Shown here piece after piece: positions 12,101 through 27,364 of a stretch of 64,000 nt of DNA (position 1 is the first letter of the stretch; every line of letters begins with the position of its first letter). The stretch comes from Lichenostomus cassidix (lineage: Eukaryota > Chordata > Aves > Passeriformes > Meliphagidae), in NCBI GenBank assembly GCA_008360975.2, contig CM039187.1, forward strand, positions 16,199,094 to 16,263,093, read 5' to 3'. The notes beneath the pieces were generated by a model. It saw only the letters and a program-made list of their open reading frames with translations, was not told the origin of the DNA and made no database searches. Position numbers and translations under genes: made by a program.

Positions 12101-15100
12101 ACTAGCAGTTGTCCACAGGCTTGGAGCAAAACAGAACTTTTCTTGGCAGGTCCCCAGGCTGGGAGGGGATGGCCCATGACCAACATGGCCAAGTTTTGAG
12201 CACTGTTTTGAGCAGTAACAAAGAGATTTCTTTGCTCAGGGTTAGTAGACAGTGTGGAGTTTCAAAGGTTCAGCTCCTTTTTCACCCAGCTCCTGTGATG
12301 TGGGGCAAAGGCATGTTGTATTCCACTTCTCCTGAGCCAAAAGGTGCAGCACTAAATGCACAACCTCTAGGATGGTGTGGCGAAGACACTATTGCAAAAA
12401 TCCACATTTCTTAAACTGCTAGTTTGTTCTGAGTTTACATACTTGTGAGGCACATCAAATGTGCTTAACCAACCACTATGGACCACAATAGGAACAGCAT
12501 CAGGTGTAATCAACCACAAGCCCCAAGGTGTGAGCACTTATTGGTTCTGATAATTGTTTCTCAATTATGTAACTTGTTTCTCACCTCTAGTTTAGTTGAG
12601 TCATTCCCAGAATGCTTGTCTAGTTAGCCAAAGTAACAGAAGTGAGCAAAGATTTTACAAGGGCAGCAAGGCCCTCACTTTACTGGGAGTTTCTGCTCCA
12701 CAACAGGCAGGTGCACACCTGGAGAGCTTTGTCCAAGTGGCAAACATTTGAGCTGCTGATTGCACAGCTGCTTTTCAGTTTGTAAACACGGCTGGCCAGT
12801 GCTGCTAGCAACTTTGGTCCCCATTTTAAAATCCTTATAAAAAGACTCATTAATATGCCCAGATGAAAATGTATAACCCAGGACCAACATAAACATAGCA
12901 GATAATGATCTAATAAACAGTTTCCAAACACCCACACCACCACTGCCAACTCATCCCTCAGGATAAAAGGGAAAATGGGATATTAGCTAAAATGAAAAGA
13001 ATTGGCCCAGCTATTCTGGCCATTCAATTCCTAATGCCCATAACAATACAAGAATTGTGTCAATGTATTATTGGTTATGGAATTAATTTTAAACTTTTAA
13101 AAAAAATTTAATTGTGCATCAAACCTTCCAAAAGCCAACTCATTATTTTCTAAATGGGCATATTCTTTTCTTAAATTAATGGAACCCTTACCACTGGCAT
13201 CAAAACAGGAAGACCTAGACCAATATGCTGAAAACTATTATTACAGAAGTATTCACACAAAATGCTAGGCTTTGCATAATGTATTATACCCAGATGGAAG
13301 GCTACTGGGAAAATATCAGGAAAAATGTAACACACTCGAATACACAGCTACTAAAAACAATTGTAAAAGTGGGGAAAATTTTAGTAAATGTTTCCCTGAT
13401 TCTCTTATACCACAGCTTCAAATGTTTAACTAAATTAAACTGCACATACAGAATATTCAGTTTTCACCTTTATTTACTAAGTCTAAGGAAGAGATATAAA
13501 GTAGATGTTAATTCATTAAGTCAAGGCATTCAGTAGAAATGTCATGGGCATGGCAGAGAAAATTTTCCTCTTTAGCATTGGCAGTACTTCTTTTATCTCT
13601 ACAGAGAGTAAAAGATATTCATGCTAATTAATATCTGCCTGAGATTTACATCTTAGTTTTGTGGCTCTCATTAAAGCAAACATCAAAATTCAAAGTTAAA
13701 TCAAACATACTTTTATGTACCCTATGCAATTATTAATTGCGTGTATATATATCTCTTATTGGTGATCCAAAAAAAACCCCAAAAACACTGATGCACGGAA
13801 TACCCTACATTCCTTGTCAGATAACTAAGGCAAGACTTGCATATCTGCAAGTCCAAATACTGCCCATTAAACATACCATGTCCCATCTGTTGAGTTTAAT
13901 CAATTTGTTAACATCTATTTAACCACCTCACTTTCAAGAGGCAATTGTGTCATTCTTCTTAAGCAGAACATTAAAGAGCTTTTTGAAACTACTGCTTTCT
14001 AAAATGAACATAAAAAAAAAGTTCACTACCAGTTGGGATGCTGTATGCTAGACCAATACTCATTTAATCCAATTTAATAGGATTATATATCATTATGAGT
14101 TTACTTGTACTGGTACACTTTGTACTTCTTGATCTTTGGCTTTTATGCCACTGCTCTGTACATTCACAGTATGTGAACATACAATCTGGATAACACAGGA
14201 CCCAGATACACAGTGAAATTGAAAAGAATATCACTAGTGGTCATATTTTTATTTTATAGAGACACTGATGTTGAAAAGATATTAATATCCTGAACATCTG
14301 TGGAAGATTTAATCCACTCATCCTGTTGTTCTAAAGGGAGCTTTATCCCTGATTTATGATTTCTTTTTTAAACAGGGCTTATAAATATGCATAATAAAAC
14401 AAATAATTCAGTGTCTTTATAGCAGCAGAAGTACAATTAGAAATAGATTTATCATTCAGAAATTGAATAAGACTTTTATAAATATTTTTCAAATTTCAGA
14501 GCTTTCATGGCTGTGCAGAGAACAGTTTTGCTTCAAAACAGATTCCCAGGACCTTCAAGAGCTATAGATGCTTTTACAGCTACAGCTGCTTTAAAAAGAT
14601 AAGAGATGCTTTGAAAAGCTATAGATATTCTTTTTACTAGATGCTACTTAATTCAACTTAATCTTAAAAATAGTTTGAAACCTTTTAGAAAGAAGGCAAG
14701 AAACCCAAGCATATACTCTTTTCAGCAATTAGTAAAAATAAAAGAACCCAAATCAAACAACACTATAACCCCAAAAAATTTCATGATGGAAGGAAATCTG
14801 CATCATTGTAAATCTAAGCTATTTTAAGTTTTGATCTCCAGAAGAAACAAAATTATTTTGCTGAGTCACAAGGCACCAGAGAATTCCCATCCTAGCATGT
14901 CAACAATAAAAACAGGTCAATAAAATATCTGAAACATGCATTCAGCAGTATAGATATATAATATATATAGTACACTATGTAGTAGATGTAGTCTGTTTTA
15001 ATAAGAGTATAAGAAAAAGTAAAATCCATTGATTCAATAATATGCCTTTAACATTGGTCAGCCCCATCTCTGAGTACACAGAACCCCTCATTGCTAAGCT

Positions 15101-16745
15101 GTAGTTGAAGATATTTATATGCATTAGAGTATTCTGAGATTTATTAAAATAGCATATTTACTCACAGATTTTTTTTCTTTAAAAAAAAAAGCAAGACAAA
15201 TTAAGGTTTCTATTTTATACCTTTAATGACTAAAGGATAAGACTCTAAGTACTTCAGCATGTTCACAGTTATTCATACATCTGCTTTTGCTTGAGCAAAG
15301 ACACATATTAGTATGAGGCAAGGCTATCAATTTGGCCCAGAAAGAACTACATCCTATAATCCTTAAGAATCAGGTAGAAACACTCTTCTAAGTTAATTAT
15401 TCCCTTTGATTTTCCAAGGGTTGCTCTTGATAAAAACACTGCAATTTCATAAAAAGAATGGGCTTTGGTTTAACTCAAAATCCTACTTATAGCATCAGCT
15501 TTCAAAATAAAACGTAAGAAGGTATTTTCCCAGTTAAAAATAAATTCTTTAAGGATTCAAGTTCCTTAAAGTCACAATGGATAAAACTTTGGAAAGGAAA
15601 AGTACGATATTAGAAAGGGTCCTTGCTATTACCTCCGACTAAAATAGGAGACATAATTTCTGAGAGCTGTTGGGAATGATGGCTTCCCCAGAACTGTAAA
15701 TAGCATTGCCCTACACAGCTATAAATGGTAAACATGCCTGTGGCTAGCTTATGAAACACACTGAATAATGACTGTAAATAGGCATTTTAAGCCTCACTCA
15801 AGTAGTACTGTAATGACAAATTGTGTGAGTGAAGCTGGCATTACATTTTTGACCTTTGAAAATTTGTTTCAGCAAGCTATTTAAAATGTAGATTACCTGA
15901 GGCCAGATTACATCATTAATTTTAACCTGTTTGCTGATATCAGCAGGGTTAAGCTTAAATCCATGTGTTCATGATTAAATTACTTTCCCTCAGGAATATA
16001 TAAAGTTTTGCATACTTCATGTTTTGATAATTGACGATAAATTCCTGAAGCAAGAACTGCAGATGGATCTGAACATTGCCCAGTGAGGTGAGAGTCTCAT
16101 CCTGTGTGAATATTCACCTTTTATTCTGTAGTTTTCTAATAAAGTTGAATAACAATGTAAATTAATAGCAAAAGCAAATTGAAGAAAAATCACTACTGTC
16201 TTCCCTCAATACACAAAACAGTATTTACCATGACAATGGGTAGAATACCTTTCATTAGCCTAAAAATCATTCTAGCATTCTAGGAGAAATTAATGACTTT
16301 CAATATGAAGCAAATATTTTGAATTTGAGTTGCTGACTCTCAGATGACTTCAAAGATACTTTAAAAAAATTAATGGGAGGTAAGAGTAGATAAGCAGGCA
16401 GATTGGAAGCCAAGAGAAATCAGCTTTACCCTAGGCACTGAAGAATAAGCAGCAAAATAATATAAAAACCCCAGAGATTGTTGTGTTAAAATAAAGCAAA
16501 ATATCTTTTCCCCCCCACCCCAATTTATAAATATTGCTAGATAAAGGACGGGAATTTGTTTTGCATAAAGCAAGACAAATGAGCCTTGTTGAGAAGGCAG
16601 TGCTGTTCACAAGAGTAACTTCAGCAAGGTAACAAGTGGTACTTCAGAAGATGCTGCTGCTAAAGTCTCTGACAGAAGTATTTAATGCAGAAGGCACTGC
16701 TGTAAAATCACGTGGTGCTCCACACTGCCCAGTTTTTACACCTGG

Positions 16746-16757
16746 AAAAAAAAAAAA
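16746..16757. repeat. A12 homopolymer
   Basis: Twelve uninterrupted A bases with no recognisable adjacent element. Confidence 0.9.
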
Positions 16758-19700
16758 CACACTTTCCCCTTTCTTTTGCCCAATAAATCTAGCATGATCC
16801 AGTCACATTCTGCATGACAGCAGCTACACCCTATCAGGTATAACATCACCAAATTCAGGTATTGGCCTTTTCTCCAGAATGGATTTGGGATGCAAAGGAG
16901 TTGGTTATCATCAGCACTGCTGTTCTCTGCCAGCAAACTCCAGCTCTAACTTGAAGGGTTATCAGGGAAATTATCCAGTGTGTTCTCTATGGGGACATGA
17001 TCAGCTCACAGTCCTGTCCTGCTGTGTTCCATGGGCTTCTCATTCAGCCCCTCAGGGCTTCAGTTATTCTCTGCTGCTAGAGAAGAAAACAAATGCACTT
17101 CTCAGCTCCCAACTGAGCTAGTACAAGGACACCTACTTGGTAAAACCTCAGTAATGTATAGCTGAATTCACTGCAGGACTTGGTTCAAAGGTAGGGAAAC
17201 ACATTGAGTACATCCATTCCTGAAGCACCTTTGGAGGTATTATTCTCCGGTATTTATCTTTAGTGCTCCAGGATCAAGACTTCACCTCTGTGTTCTCCAG
17301 GGACCTATTTCCTGGGTGTGCTGTGCACCTGCTGTAGCTTTTGGACCACAAGATTAGATATTTTTCACTTCATTTCTTTCCTCAATTAAGCTAATAGCAA
17401 GTTTTGCTTAGAACTGCTGGCACAAGGTATAATTACAATGACAAAACAATTTTAGAAAGTTGCTGTAGATGTATTGTATGTGGTTAGCAAATTAGTTATC
17501 TCACAAATCAGACTGCCCATCAAGTACAGGCATTTCTGGATTGTCTGCAGTAATTACCATTTTCTTCTTGCATAAATTTTTTCCCAATATAAAAATTTAT
17601 CACTTGTATTGCAATTATTGACATCGGGGGTTACTTACGTGCATTTCCTCCTGATTTATCACAGGAAATGAGTAGTGAAAGTGAAAAAAATTAACTACTG
17701 ATAATAGAAACTATAGAGACCATACCATCTTTCACTGCCTGTTTTAAGCAAGGACAGAAAGATTCTTTGGGACATTGTTAATTCTTTCTTGTGAATGTTG
17801 TATGTTTAGCTGGTCAATAACACTTTCATAAAAGTACAATAATCCCAAGGAAACAGCTGTGTTGCAAATTTTCACAGATCAAGTCTCACCTGGAACAAAG
17901 TAAAATTATTAACAGCTTTCCAGTCTAATCAGTATTTTGTCCTTTTACTGTCTGAAATTCTGCAGACTGGGCTGCTCGGTTCTTTCCCATCAGTTCCGGA
18001 TACAGCTGTAGTGCCAAGCAGGTTCACTTATGAAAGGCTGTCCTTATCCTAAACCTAAATTTCATGAATTTGTTACAGACAGCATGAAATCCTTGTTAGA
18101 GTGTTTAAACCTGTTCAGCATTTGTGAGCAGAGGATTCAGAGAAAGATCCTTTTTGATATTCATCCGGTATTATTATATAGATAAAAAGATTCTGTATTT
18201 GCCTCAAGATGCAGCCAATATATGTGGCTAAAGAGCTATGCTATGGAAGTCCCTTTTCAGCAGCATATTCAGGATTTAATCAATGGGGAGAATACTAAAA
18301 TCAGAGCCAATTTTAAGGCCCATTTTTGCCAAAGCAGTTGATCTTTTTAGGAAGAATTTAGCCATTGAAAGTCAAGAAATCATTTGCTTTTTCAAGAAGA
18401 GTAGAGGGAGACCCTGAGAATGGGGGCTGCTTTCCTTTTTTTATTTAGGGAAGAGCCTGTATGCAGAGGATACTCTTATTAATATCCATCATTGTAACAG
18501 TAAATGCAATACAGTAATTGGCACAACTCCCTCGGCAGTTTGAATTCACAGCCTCCTCGACACACTGGCAGTGTGGGCAAAGCCCTGCCTGACGTGCTGC
18601 AGCAGCCACTGTTACACCAACACTCTGTGGCCATTCTCAGCCAGCTCTTCTCTGACTGCTGCCCCAGAGTCCAGGTGTCTGAGCATTTTTTTTTCCATGG
18701 CTCTGGTGCTAAGACACTCTCTAATTAATGCAGCTCTGCAGCAGATTATCAAACTGCTACCTTTTCAGCCATCTGAAGGAACCCTGCAGGGTTTTTTCCT
18801 ATACTACAAATCCAGGATGTGTGCTGTGCTTGGCATTCCTACAATATCTGGGGGACTTTGACCTGGTTTCATTGCTCATGTTCACAGGAACCTTCTCTGT
18901 TCACTGTTTTGTTGCCTCAGTATCAGATCTGGTACGTATTTCACAGAGAACAGATGATACAAGTGCTTACTCATTTAGCACATCACACATTTGCAGATTT
19001 GCCCATTTGTTCATAACCACTTTCTTTCTCTTTCACCACACTGCAGCTATTTTCACTTTGAAATCTTAACCTGCCTAATCTTTTTCCACCTCCATAGGAG
19101 ACAGAAGATAACTGTCTCTCCATCAAAAGGCAGAAATCAATATCACCATGACATTCCAGATGGATGCATGATGATGATCTTCAAGAACATGTTAGACACA
19201 GTGATTTAACAGTGTCTCTTGTCTGGTTAATGAAGTGCTTTCCTTTTTCTCCTTAGAGCTTTTCTCAGTGCCTAATAAATTACTTCTGTTGTAATTCAAG
19301 CACCCTGCTTATTTTTTTGTACACAGAGCAAGAAAAGTTTAATCCTTTCTTACCTTTCACTTATCTGAAAATTGTAGTGCTAAAGTCCCAACTGCCTTTT
19401 GGTCTCTGGACAAATTCAGCATCAATTCCTGCAACCCCTCCTCAGAAGAGATAGTTATGGTTCTCAACACAGTCTGTTCTGGTCCTATTTTCTCATATTA
19501 CCTATCCCTGTGTAATACAGGCAACACCTAAAGCCCGATAAAAACAGAGCAGGAGAAACAATTCAGATGTCTTCTAAACAGTTTTGCAGCTTCTATGCAG
19601 CCTTTGCCTTTCTCAACAGCACAACACTGCAGATACCTCTTCAGCTCTTTATCCACTGTGAATGTCAGTCCCTCTGCACAAGTTCCATCAACCAGGTACT

Positions 19701-20427
19701 CCTGCTTCAACTCAGGGAGGTGAGACAAAAGAAGCTAAGCAGAAAAGTTCATAAAATCACTTCTCTATCAAATCTCGACAACACATATACAGATTCTTGC
19801 AACATATTAGATGTCCACCACAGATTGTGCTCTTAGCATAGCTCTGCTTGGACAGTTTGTACACATCATTCTCCAGGAGACACAGCTTCATTTTAAAGGT
19901 ATCAATAGTGTGGGGTAGTCAAAGCACACATCTACAGACTGCAAAGACAGCTATGTGCTCTAAATTATATACAAGACACTTTGTATGCACTCAAAAGGAT
20001 CCATTATATTAATGTAAAAACCAGAAAGCATTCAGATATTTTGCCTTAGAACTGAATACATAATAATAAATATTTATCTTGGAAAATTCACATTATCAGT
20101 ATGATTTTAGAAACAAACTAAAATGTAATGCAATTGTTGATATTAATTACAGAGTCTGAGAAATCTTCAGAGTCCCTGACTACGGGAGGATTTCACTTGT
20201 GGAAAGAAATACAATTGCAAGTTCTCTGCCCATGTCTGTCCCGGGCATTTAGACTTTTCTAAATGAAATATGTATCCCTTCCTTCTCCACAATCAAAAGG
20301 CTAGGGTGAAGCAGCTTGGCCAAGAATATGTGAAGTGTACAGACCAGTTTAGAAGTGAACCAGATCTGAAACCCAGAGCACCCAGCTTCCTTGTAAAATG
20401 CTAAATAGTTAAGGTATTGGAAAGGAG

Positions 20428-20449
20428 CACACACACACACACACACACA
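20428..20449. repeat. (CA)11 microsatellite
   Basis: Eleven uninterrupted CA units. It explains the V-C repeat seen in the minus-strand frame at 20249-20464, which is not a gene. Confidence 0.95.
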
Positions 20450-23400
20450 AAATTTTAACACCATATAATATTTACAAACATTAGGCGTCTGGAAAAATCA
20501 AACTCTAGATACATTTTGACATTTCTAGAAGATGCAGCCTGGAAAAAAACCCATTCTTTTTATCTGACAGCATAGTGCATCATAGTTTCCATTAAGTCTG
20601 ATGAAAAAGAGCTTGTAAGAACATATCTGTGCTTCATATTATTGAAATCAATGTTTTCTGAATATTTTCACATGAAAACTCAGCATAATGGAAAATTCAC
20701 TGGTTGAGAAAAAAGAATTTTTAACAACTTCAAGACAAAAAGTTTTGCTCAATTCAGGTCTTGAAAAGAAACTTTTTGGGAGCTTTAGGTCTGCACTTTT
20801 ATAGTTGATGCACTTTTTAGCCTTTGAAATAGAGGGTGCATTTAACTCTTTCTGAAGCATCACAGTTTGCACCAGCATTTGATGGGAGTTCTGCAGCTCA
20901 CTGAGCTCACATCCTATCATGATGGAACTCCCTAAAAATTCAAGGTGGGATATGATTCTTTCTGCAAAGAAAATATGAAAGATAATTTCATCTGTGCTGC
21001 TTTTTACAGAACTGCTCTAGTCAGCATGGGATCCAGTGGAAAGCTGGAGACTGACTAGTTCTCTAAACTAGACCAAGATGTGTTAGCAATACATGTTATT
21101 ACATTCAAGAGGATATTCTGCTTCCTGCATACTGTGTCTGCCATGGCTGTGTCTGCCTGTCAGCTACTAGGGCAATTATTGGGGTCACTGCTGTTTGCAG
21201 AACATCATTTTCCCTTGTCTCCTGCAATGCCTATACATGTTTATTTCAATAAGAGCCATCAAGGATGAAAGTAAACAGCATTTTCTGTTTTATGTAGTGA
21301 AAACAGAGCCATTATGAGGCTGTCATAAATCAAAGGATTTAGCAGCAAAGCAGCAGCTGGGGGAAAATGCATACACACACACACAAATACTCAATTCCAA
21401 ATACAAAAAGGTGGCTCTCTTACAAGTAAGGAAAATGCTGAGTTGTATTGAACTGATCAGCAGGAGTTGATATTGAATTGATCTGAATAGGAGTTTTGTG
21501 CAAATTAGAAATACTGAAAATGTTGAATTAAATGTATTGAGGTAAGTCTACAGAAGTATCTCAGTAAAATTATGCAAAATGCAAGAATTACTTTTGCAGA
21601 TCTTAGCACATGGAGCTCAAGGACATAAGGAAGAAACATTCTAAAGAGATTCTTTTTCTGGCCAAAGAAAACAATAATCTTTATTTCTTCCTATTTTATA
21701 GGCACAAAATCAGGATAGATCTTGACAAACAAGCATCCCAGATTTGGTCAAGTATAGTAGAGCCAAGGGAATACAGCATGGTTTAAATGTATTGCACTGA
21801 CTAGCACAGGCATCCTTTTTAGTTTTGTTTTTCAGTCAACTGCAGAAACTATGTTAACTGAAAATGCTGCCCAAGCCTGTCAGATGTCACCCAGAGGAGA
21901 GAAAAGCAAGAGAAAAGTCACTAATGCCTGTAGCCTTTTGTTTAGTCAAACAACTGAATTACTCAGATAAGTATCAGTGAGCCAGTCTTTGGCAATTTGT
22001 CCTTTGCATTTTCATATTGTACCGGAAACTGTGCTGAAAATTAGGTAAAAGCTAAAAAGCCCCTCTTCACAGGGTTTCAGCTTTGCACTGATAATAGTTA
22101 TTAACTCCTCAGGCTATGCAGCATTTGCCTCACTGCCTTAGATATTCAATACAAGCTTCGTAAGGCAACATCTGTTCTGCCCCGTGGATACACCATAAAT
22201 GTTTTTATATTGAGGTTTCAAGATTTATAGCCTGGCTTGAAGACGCAATTAATTTCCTACTTAAAGCACAAGTATGTCTTGTTATTTCAAACCTCCTAAG
22301 TGCAGCCCCTAATACTTTTTTCTTTTGAGAGAAGGACAACAGGAAATAAAATATTGCATGGATCAATGTAAACTAATCTGTTTGATCAACCAAAAAGGAT
22401 TATAAAATATTTTAACCATACTGTTTACTAAATATTTCCATGATTGTTGATTTTTATTTCTGCAACATAAACTAGTCCTGAAATGGCTTTCATACCAAAG
22501 CTTAGATATTTCTAGGCAATTGCTTACATACTTCCATACAAACTCCCTACTTTTAGTTTTCAGGTTTTTTTCTGGATGTATTTAAGGTTGTGATCTGTTT
22601 GAAAGGCCCCTAGGAGGAAGAGCAGAGTAATGACAAATGGAGGAAATGTTTTCACATAGCAAGCATGTTCAAAGTTTAAACTAATGAGTGTTTCCCCAAC
22701 AGCAGAATACATACTGTTGCCCTTGTTAGGTTACCCTGGATATGCCAAGCTCACACTGAATATTGCATTTCAAAATAATAATTTTTAAGAAGTATTTTCT
22801 TCATACACACATCGTTATTGATTCATGAATTTCCACTGGGTTGCTTTACAGCTCACTGTTTTTTATGCTTCTGCAGGCAGCAATAAGTTCAGATAATGGA
22901 CAATATGCTGAACTATAGAGCTCCTGGCACTGAGCAGCTACTGTTTGAAATAGGCCATAAAACTTCAAAAGACTTATAATATTCAGAATTAACTTTGTTT
23001 CATGTTTTTTCTTTTTCTGACATTTCAACTTGAAAACAGTCACCAAAAGCATTTCTAAAACTCACATAAAAAAGTAAAGTGCTGTTTAAATGTCCCACAA
23101 GCTAAAGGTCAATTGCGTTCACCTCGTGCCCAAAATTTTACATCTGTCTGCTCAGCTTACCCTGCACACTCAGTAGTGACAGTTTTGGAAGGTGCTGCAG
23201 TGAGGAAAAATTCAGACAGCAAACACAAACCAAGAAAATTGAAGAGCTTTAAGAAGAAAAGACTCTTAAGGCTATTTCCCAAAGCAGGGAACTTCTTGCT
23301 CTCCATTTCACTGCAAGCACACACAACACACAAAAAGACAAACACATCCATCCAGCAAGCTCTGGGTGAAGGCAGACACAGGTTCATAACCACTAGAGAA

Positions 23401-25140
23401 ATAGTTGCTATAAGTCAGGGTAAGGAATTCACAAACTCAGTTGAAAATACTACAGTGGCAAAGATTCATTACTTGTAAATTACACAGTGCAGTGCTTTAG
23501 GAACAAAACAGTGCACTCAATTTCAGCTACCTGAAGGCAAAACAAGAGAAGCATCATTTTGACCCTAGTTATTAATATGGTTCATTACAACAGTCATTTT
23601 CAAAATCTCTCTGTGTCTTCTGGATTGCAGGAAGGTAGTCCAAGATGGATCATACCTTGGAAAAACAAGCCCACAAAGTTTGCAAATACACCATATATTT
23701 GGGAAATCTTTTTCAACATTGTAGGTTGTTTCTCAGAAGGGGACAATTTAATTGCCAGGTCCTGTATTCTATCAATTATTTCAAGTACACATGACTTCAG
23801 TGATAACACCGTTTGGAGCTGGTTTTCAGGCATTAGTCCTTTATACACCTGTAGGCACACAACTGGTCCTGTTACTGTCTATACAGCCATATCTCAATTC
23901 TATGTGCAGAAAAACAAGCAAATACAGATCTGAAGATGTGAACAGGGCTGACTCCTGGCTATTGAAACCCATCTCCATAATCACGTTAATCATTGCACTC
24001 ATCATTAATGTAGTAAACATGATACATTAATTCAGCATATATTTGCATAGTTCAGAGCTTTCAGTACCTAGATGGAAATTTAAATTCTTGCCTGTTTTCC
24101 TTCTACTTCAGTAAATTCAAAGGCACACGCCTTTTTCTGGAGAGGAGGAATATAAAAATGCTTTCAGCTTTACTAATCCTATACACCATAGAGTAGCAAG
24201 GATTTACCTTAAAATAGCCAGCAAGTGGTAGCAAATTCATAACTAAGAATAGCTTGAGCTGAGCACTTCTATCAGCACTGAAGAGATGTTGCCATCTGAG
24301 GTTTTGGCCAATATTCTCTTTAGTAAGCTATTAATCACCTTAGATAATTATTATTTTCAATATTTATCCTATTTAAGCCCTAAATATCAAAATAAGTAGA
24401 CATAATGTCATAAACCTAGAGGTTTCCCCAAATACTTTTGTTTTTACATAGGCACAATAAGCACTTTAACTAAAAATGCTTAAAATTTCAAAAACCAAGC
24501 AATCTAAAGGTACCTCTTACTTCCAGAAACCTTAATAAACTTTACCAGTGAGGATACTCTCAATAGCACCTAATTATTTGCAAACTGTCTGAGAGGAACA
24601 TTTGAGATTTTTATGAAACGGGTCAGTGAGAGATTTGGTAATTTGTATGTATTTATACATGCATGTTCATCATATACGCATAGGATATAAAAATTACAGT
24701 GATAAGTTATGTATTTTATATATTTCATATATATAAATAAAACATTTATAAAATATTGTACTATCTTAGCAATGCAGTACTTAACATGTAAAGACTTCAA
24801 AGATTGCTGAAGACATTAGAAAAACATTTAGAAATTCTTTGAGTGACCTAAGCTAGTAGTAGAGCCATAGGTCACCTTTACAGTCTTGGGTCATGTCATT
24901 ACCTCAGAATGGTTTAAAGTGGTTTTAGAGGTGTCTCAGTTGGAACTGTGGTTCACATTCACCTGCCACCTTTGTTATTTCAGTGGCCGTTCAGTTGGCT
25001 GTCTGCAAAACTGACACTTAAAACAAGTCATAAACGGTGGGAGAATGGATGGGAGTTTTTGCTTCTGTTAATAGAGCATCACTGCTTATGCTGATAGGAA
25101 GTAAGAAAGTAAACTTTTGAGATGCACTTCAGAGTTTTTA

Positions 25141-25440
25141 AGGACGTCGGTGAAGCCACTCTTCCTGCGTTACAGAACTTGCCTTTTCTTGAGAGAGATT
25201 TTAATGCTGTATCATTCCACTTCCCTCGCTTTATTACCAACAGTAAATCCAACATTATGCATTGTTAACACAGCAATTACACTTTCCACTTCATAAAGCA
25301 GCCTGTCGTCATCTGGAGCCTGTGCCATCTGGAGGGCCAGCTGACAGCGCGGTCACCTGGGAGCAGCGCAAACCGCGCTCCGATTGCACAGCTCGCTCAC
25401 AGGCACAGAACAAACGCTGTCAAACCATTCACAGCGCCTG
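25141..25440. other. CpG-enriched pocket in AT-rich desert
   Basis: Around 25347-25437 there are about nine CpGs (ACAGCGCGG, AACCGCGCTC, CTCGCTC, AGCGCC), with others just upstream (GGACGTCGG, CCTGCG, CCTCGC). CpG is rare elsewhere in the window. It is too weak for a classic CpG island but could be an unmethylated regulatory element or exon. The frame at 25262-25447 has no recognisable domain. Confidence 0.35.
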
Positions 25441-27364
25441 GTATTGAAAACAAATTTTGTCAATTAAAATATAACTGTGAATGCTCATTCATTTAAAAGA
25501 AGAAATGAATTATTCATACTCCGAACATTCCTTTCTCCAGACTCTTTGTCTCTTCTCATCTAGAATGGTTAGAAGCAGCCCCAACTCCTCAGTGAAAGAC
25601 TGCCTTGTGCATAGTTATTCTTTTGGTATTCATGATGGAAAATAAGATTTTCAAAATGACCTGCATAATTTAGGAACAGAAACCACATCTGAAATTGAAA
25701 CAGGCATGCAGAGCCTGGAAGGATTGTATATTCTGGATTATTCTGTTCCTTGTCAAAAACAGTTCTGGGAAATAATAATGCATCCAGAAAGTTACGCCCT
25801 GCCTTGAATCCCTCCCCAAGCTTGGCAATCTTCACGTCAATTACCAAAAATTAACATACTGAGAAGTTTTGAATCCTGCTATAAGACAGTTTGACATTTC
25901 TGTATTTTTTAATAACGGCAAGAAAAATTATCATCATAGCTACTTCCCAGTAGGATAAATCAATTAGTAACTAAAAATACAAAATCAGATTCAGAATTTA
26001 TCAACTGATGCCTCTGTGGAACCCACACACTCTGCAGCATCAGCTGTTATTATGCATGTTCTGGTAAAGAAACTCGATTTCTCTGCATATGCTTCAGCTG
26101 ACAATATAGCTTCTTTTACGTCCTCCTATACAAGTTCTGCATAAGACTAAAAAAAATTCCACCGTGAATAGATTTCAACTGGCAAATTCTCTGATGTGTG
26201 AAGAAAACATTGTTCAACCTCGGGTTGCCCCTAGTTCAAAACAAAATTTATACTTGAGATTTTTTAAAATGATGTTATAACTGCATCTCATCAGAGCAAG
26301 CAGAGAAATTTGTTATGACACTCTTGCACAATGCCATTGGAGATTTATGCCTTATCTCAAAGCCATTACAGCATAGGAATAATCATCTTATTAACCAGTG
26401 AGGAGACTTGAGTACTCCAACAAGTGATCTTGAAGCCACCAAAATGACTTAGTTCAAACCATAACTGCTCCTATACCTTAACTGTTGCTCTCTGCACTGC
26501 ATAAGTACTGTTTGTACTTATAGTTGTGCACAATGAATCTTTGCCCCAGACCTCTTCCAACAGCTTAACATGAATAAAATTGCTCTTACTTTTCAAGCTT
26601 TACTGCAGACCACCTAATTATTTTATTCATCCCAATAGGTTCTGGCCTCTTCTAAAAGCCTGCAAAATATCTCGACTCAGATTGTGCAGCTTAAACAAAT
26701 ACCAGGAACTATCACTACAAATTAAGTACTTGTGAAAAGACTTCAGAACCAGGAAGGTTGGAATCACATTACAGAGAGAGCTCTGTGCTGGGACAGGAAT
26801 AGTGCAATATTAAATTGAGATGAACATAAATGAAGTGGCAGAGGCTTACTTAGTAAAAATAAACCACCAAAAAGAAACCAAGCTATGGTAATAACAGCTT
26901 TGTCTGCATACTTGCAGCTTCATTAGGAATTTTGTGAGCACAACAATATTGCTCATGATTTACAGTTTTCCCTAGGGAGCAGGAATTAAAGATTAGAGCA
27001 TCATCATTTCCCCAGTGTCATCCACATGTGCAGATAATTCTCTTAGCTGAAGGGACAATTGCTCCTGCAGAAATCACTGCAGCAGTCTCACATAAGGCAG
27101 TCTGCTGACATCTTGCACAGTGAGATGTCCTAAGCACAACTCCTTTTTCAGCCCTAAGCTCATAGACCCCAAGGCCAAGAAAAACAGGAGACCTCCACCT
27201 CTTCTACACAACAGCCCTAAAACACGGAGCTTGCACTGCTTTCAAGGAAGAATATTTCGACCTTTACAAAGCTGTGTGAATAAACTCTCTACAAAATGAC
27301 TTAATTTCTTAGCATATGGATTTCCTTTCCTGGTATGTTACTGTGATTCAAATTCCTTTAAAAA

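Larger units (their letters stand above)
8988..27364. other. Intergenic DNA, mostly featureless
   Basis: Apart from the poly-A runs, the (CA)11 and the CpG pocket listed separately, I recognise nothing. GC rises locally at about 10960-11110 and 18530-18700 without splice or domain evidence. A short (AC)n lies at about 21373-21385. The stretch 15840-15990 is dense in TAAT/ATTA cores, as often seen in noncoding enhancers, but that is only suggestive. The frames at 11405-11797 and 13225-13536 look like chance. Confidence 0.5.

Noticed and set aside
24700..24750. TATA-rich stretch as a promoter
   Set aside because: It is generic AT repeat (TATATATAAATAAAA) with no CpG, initiator or downstream exon.
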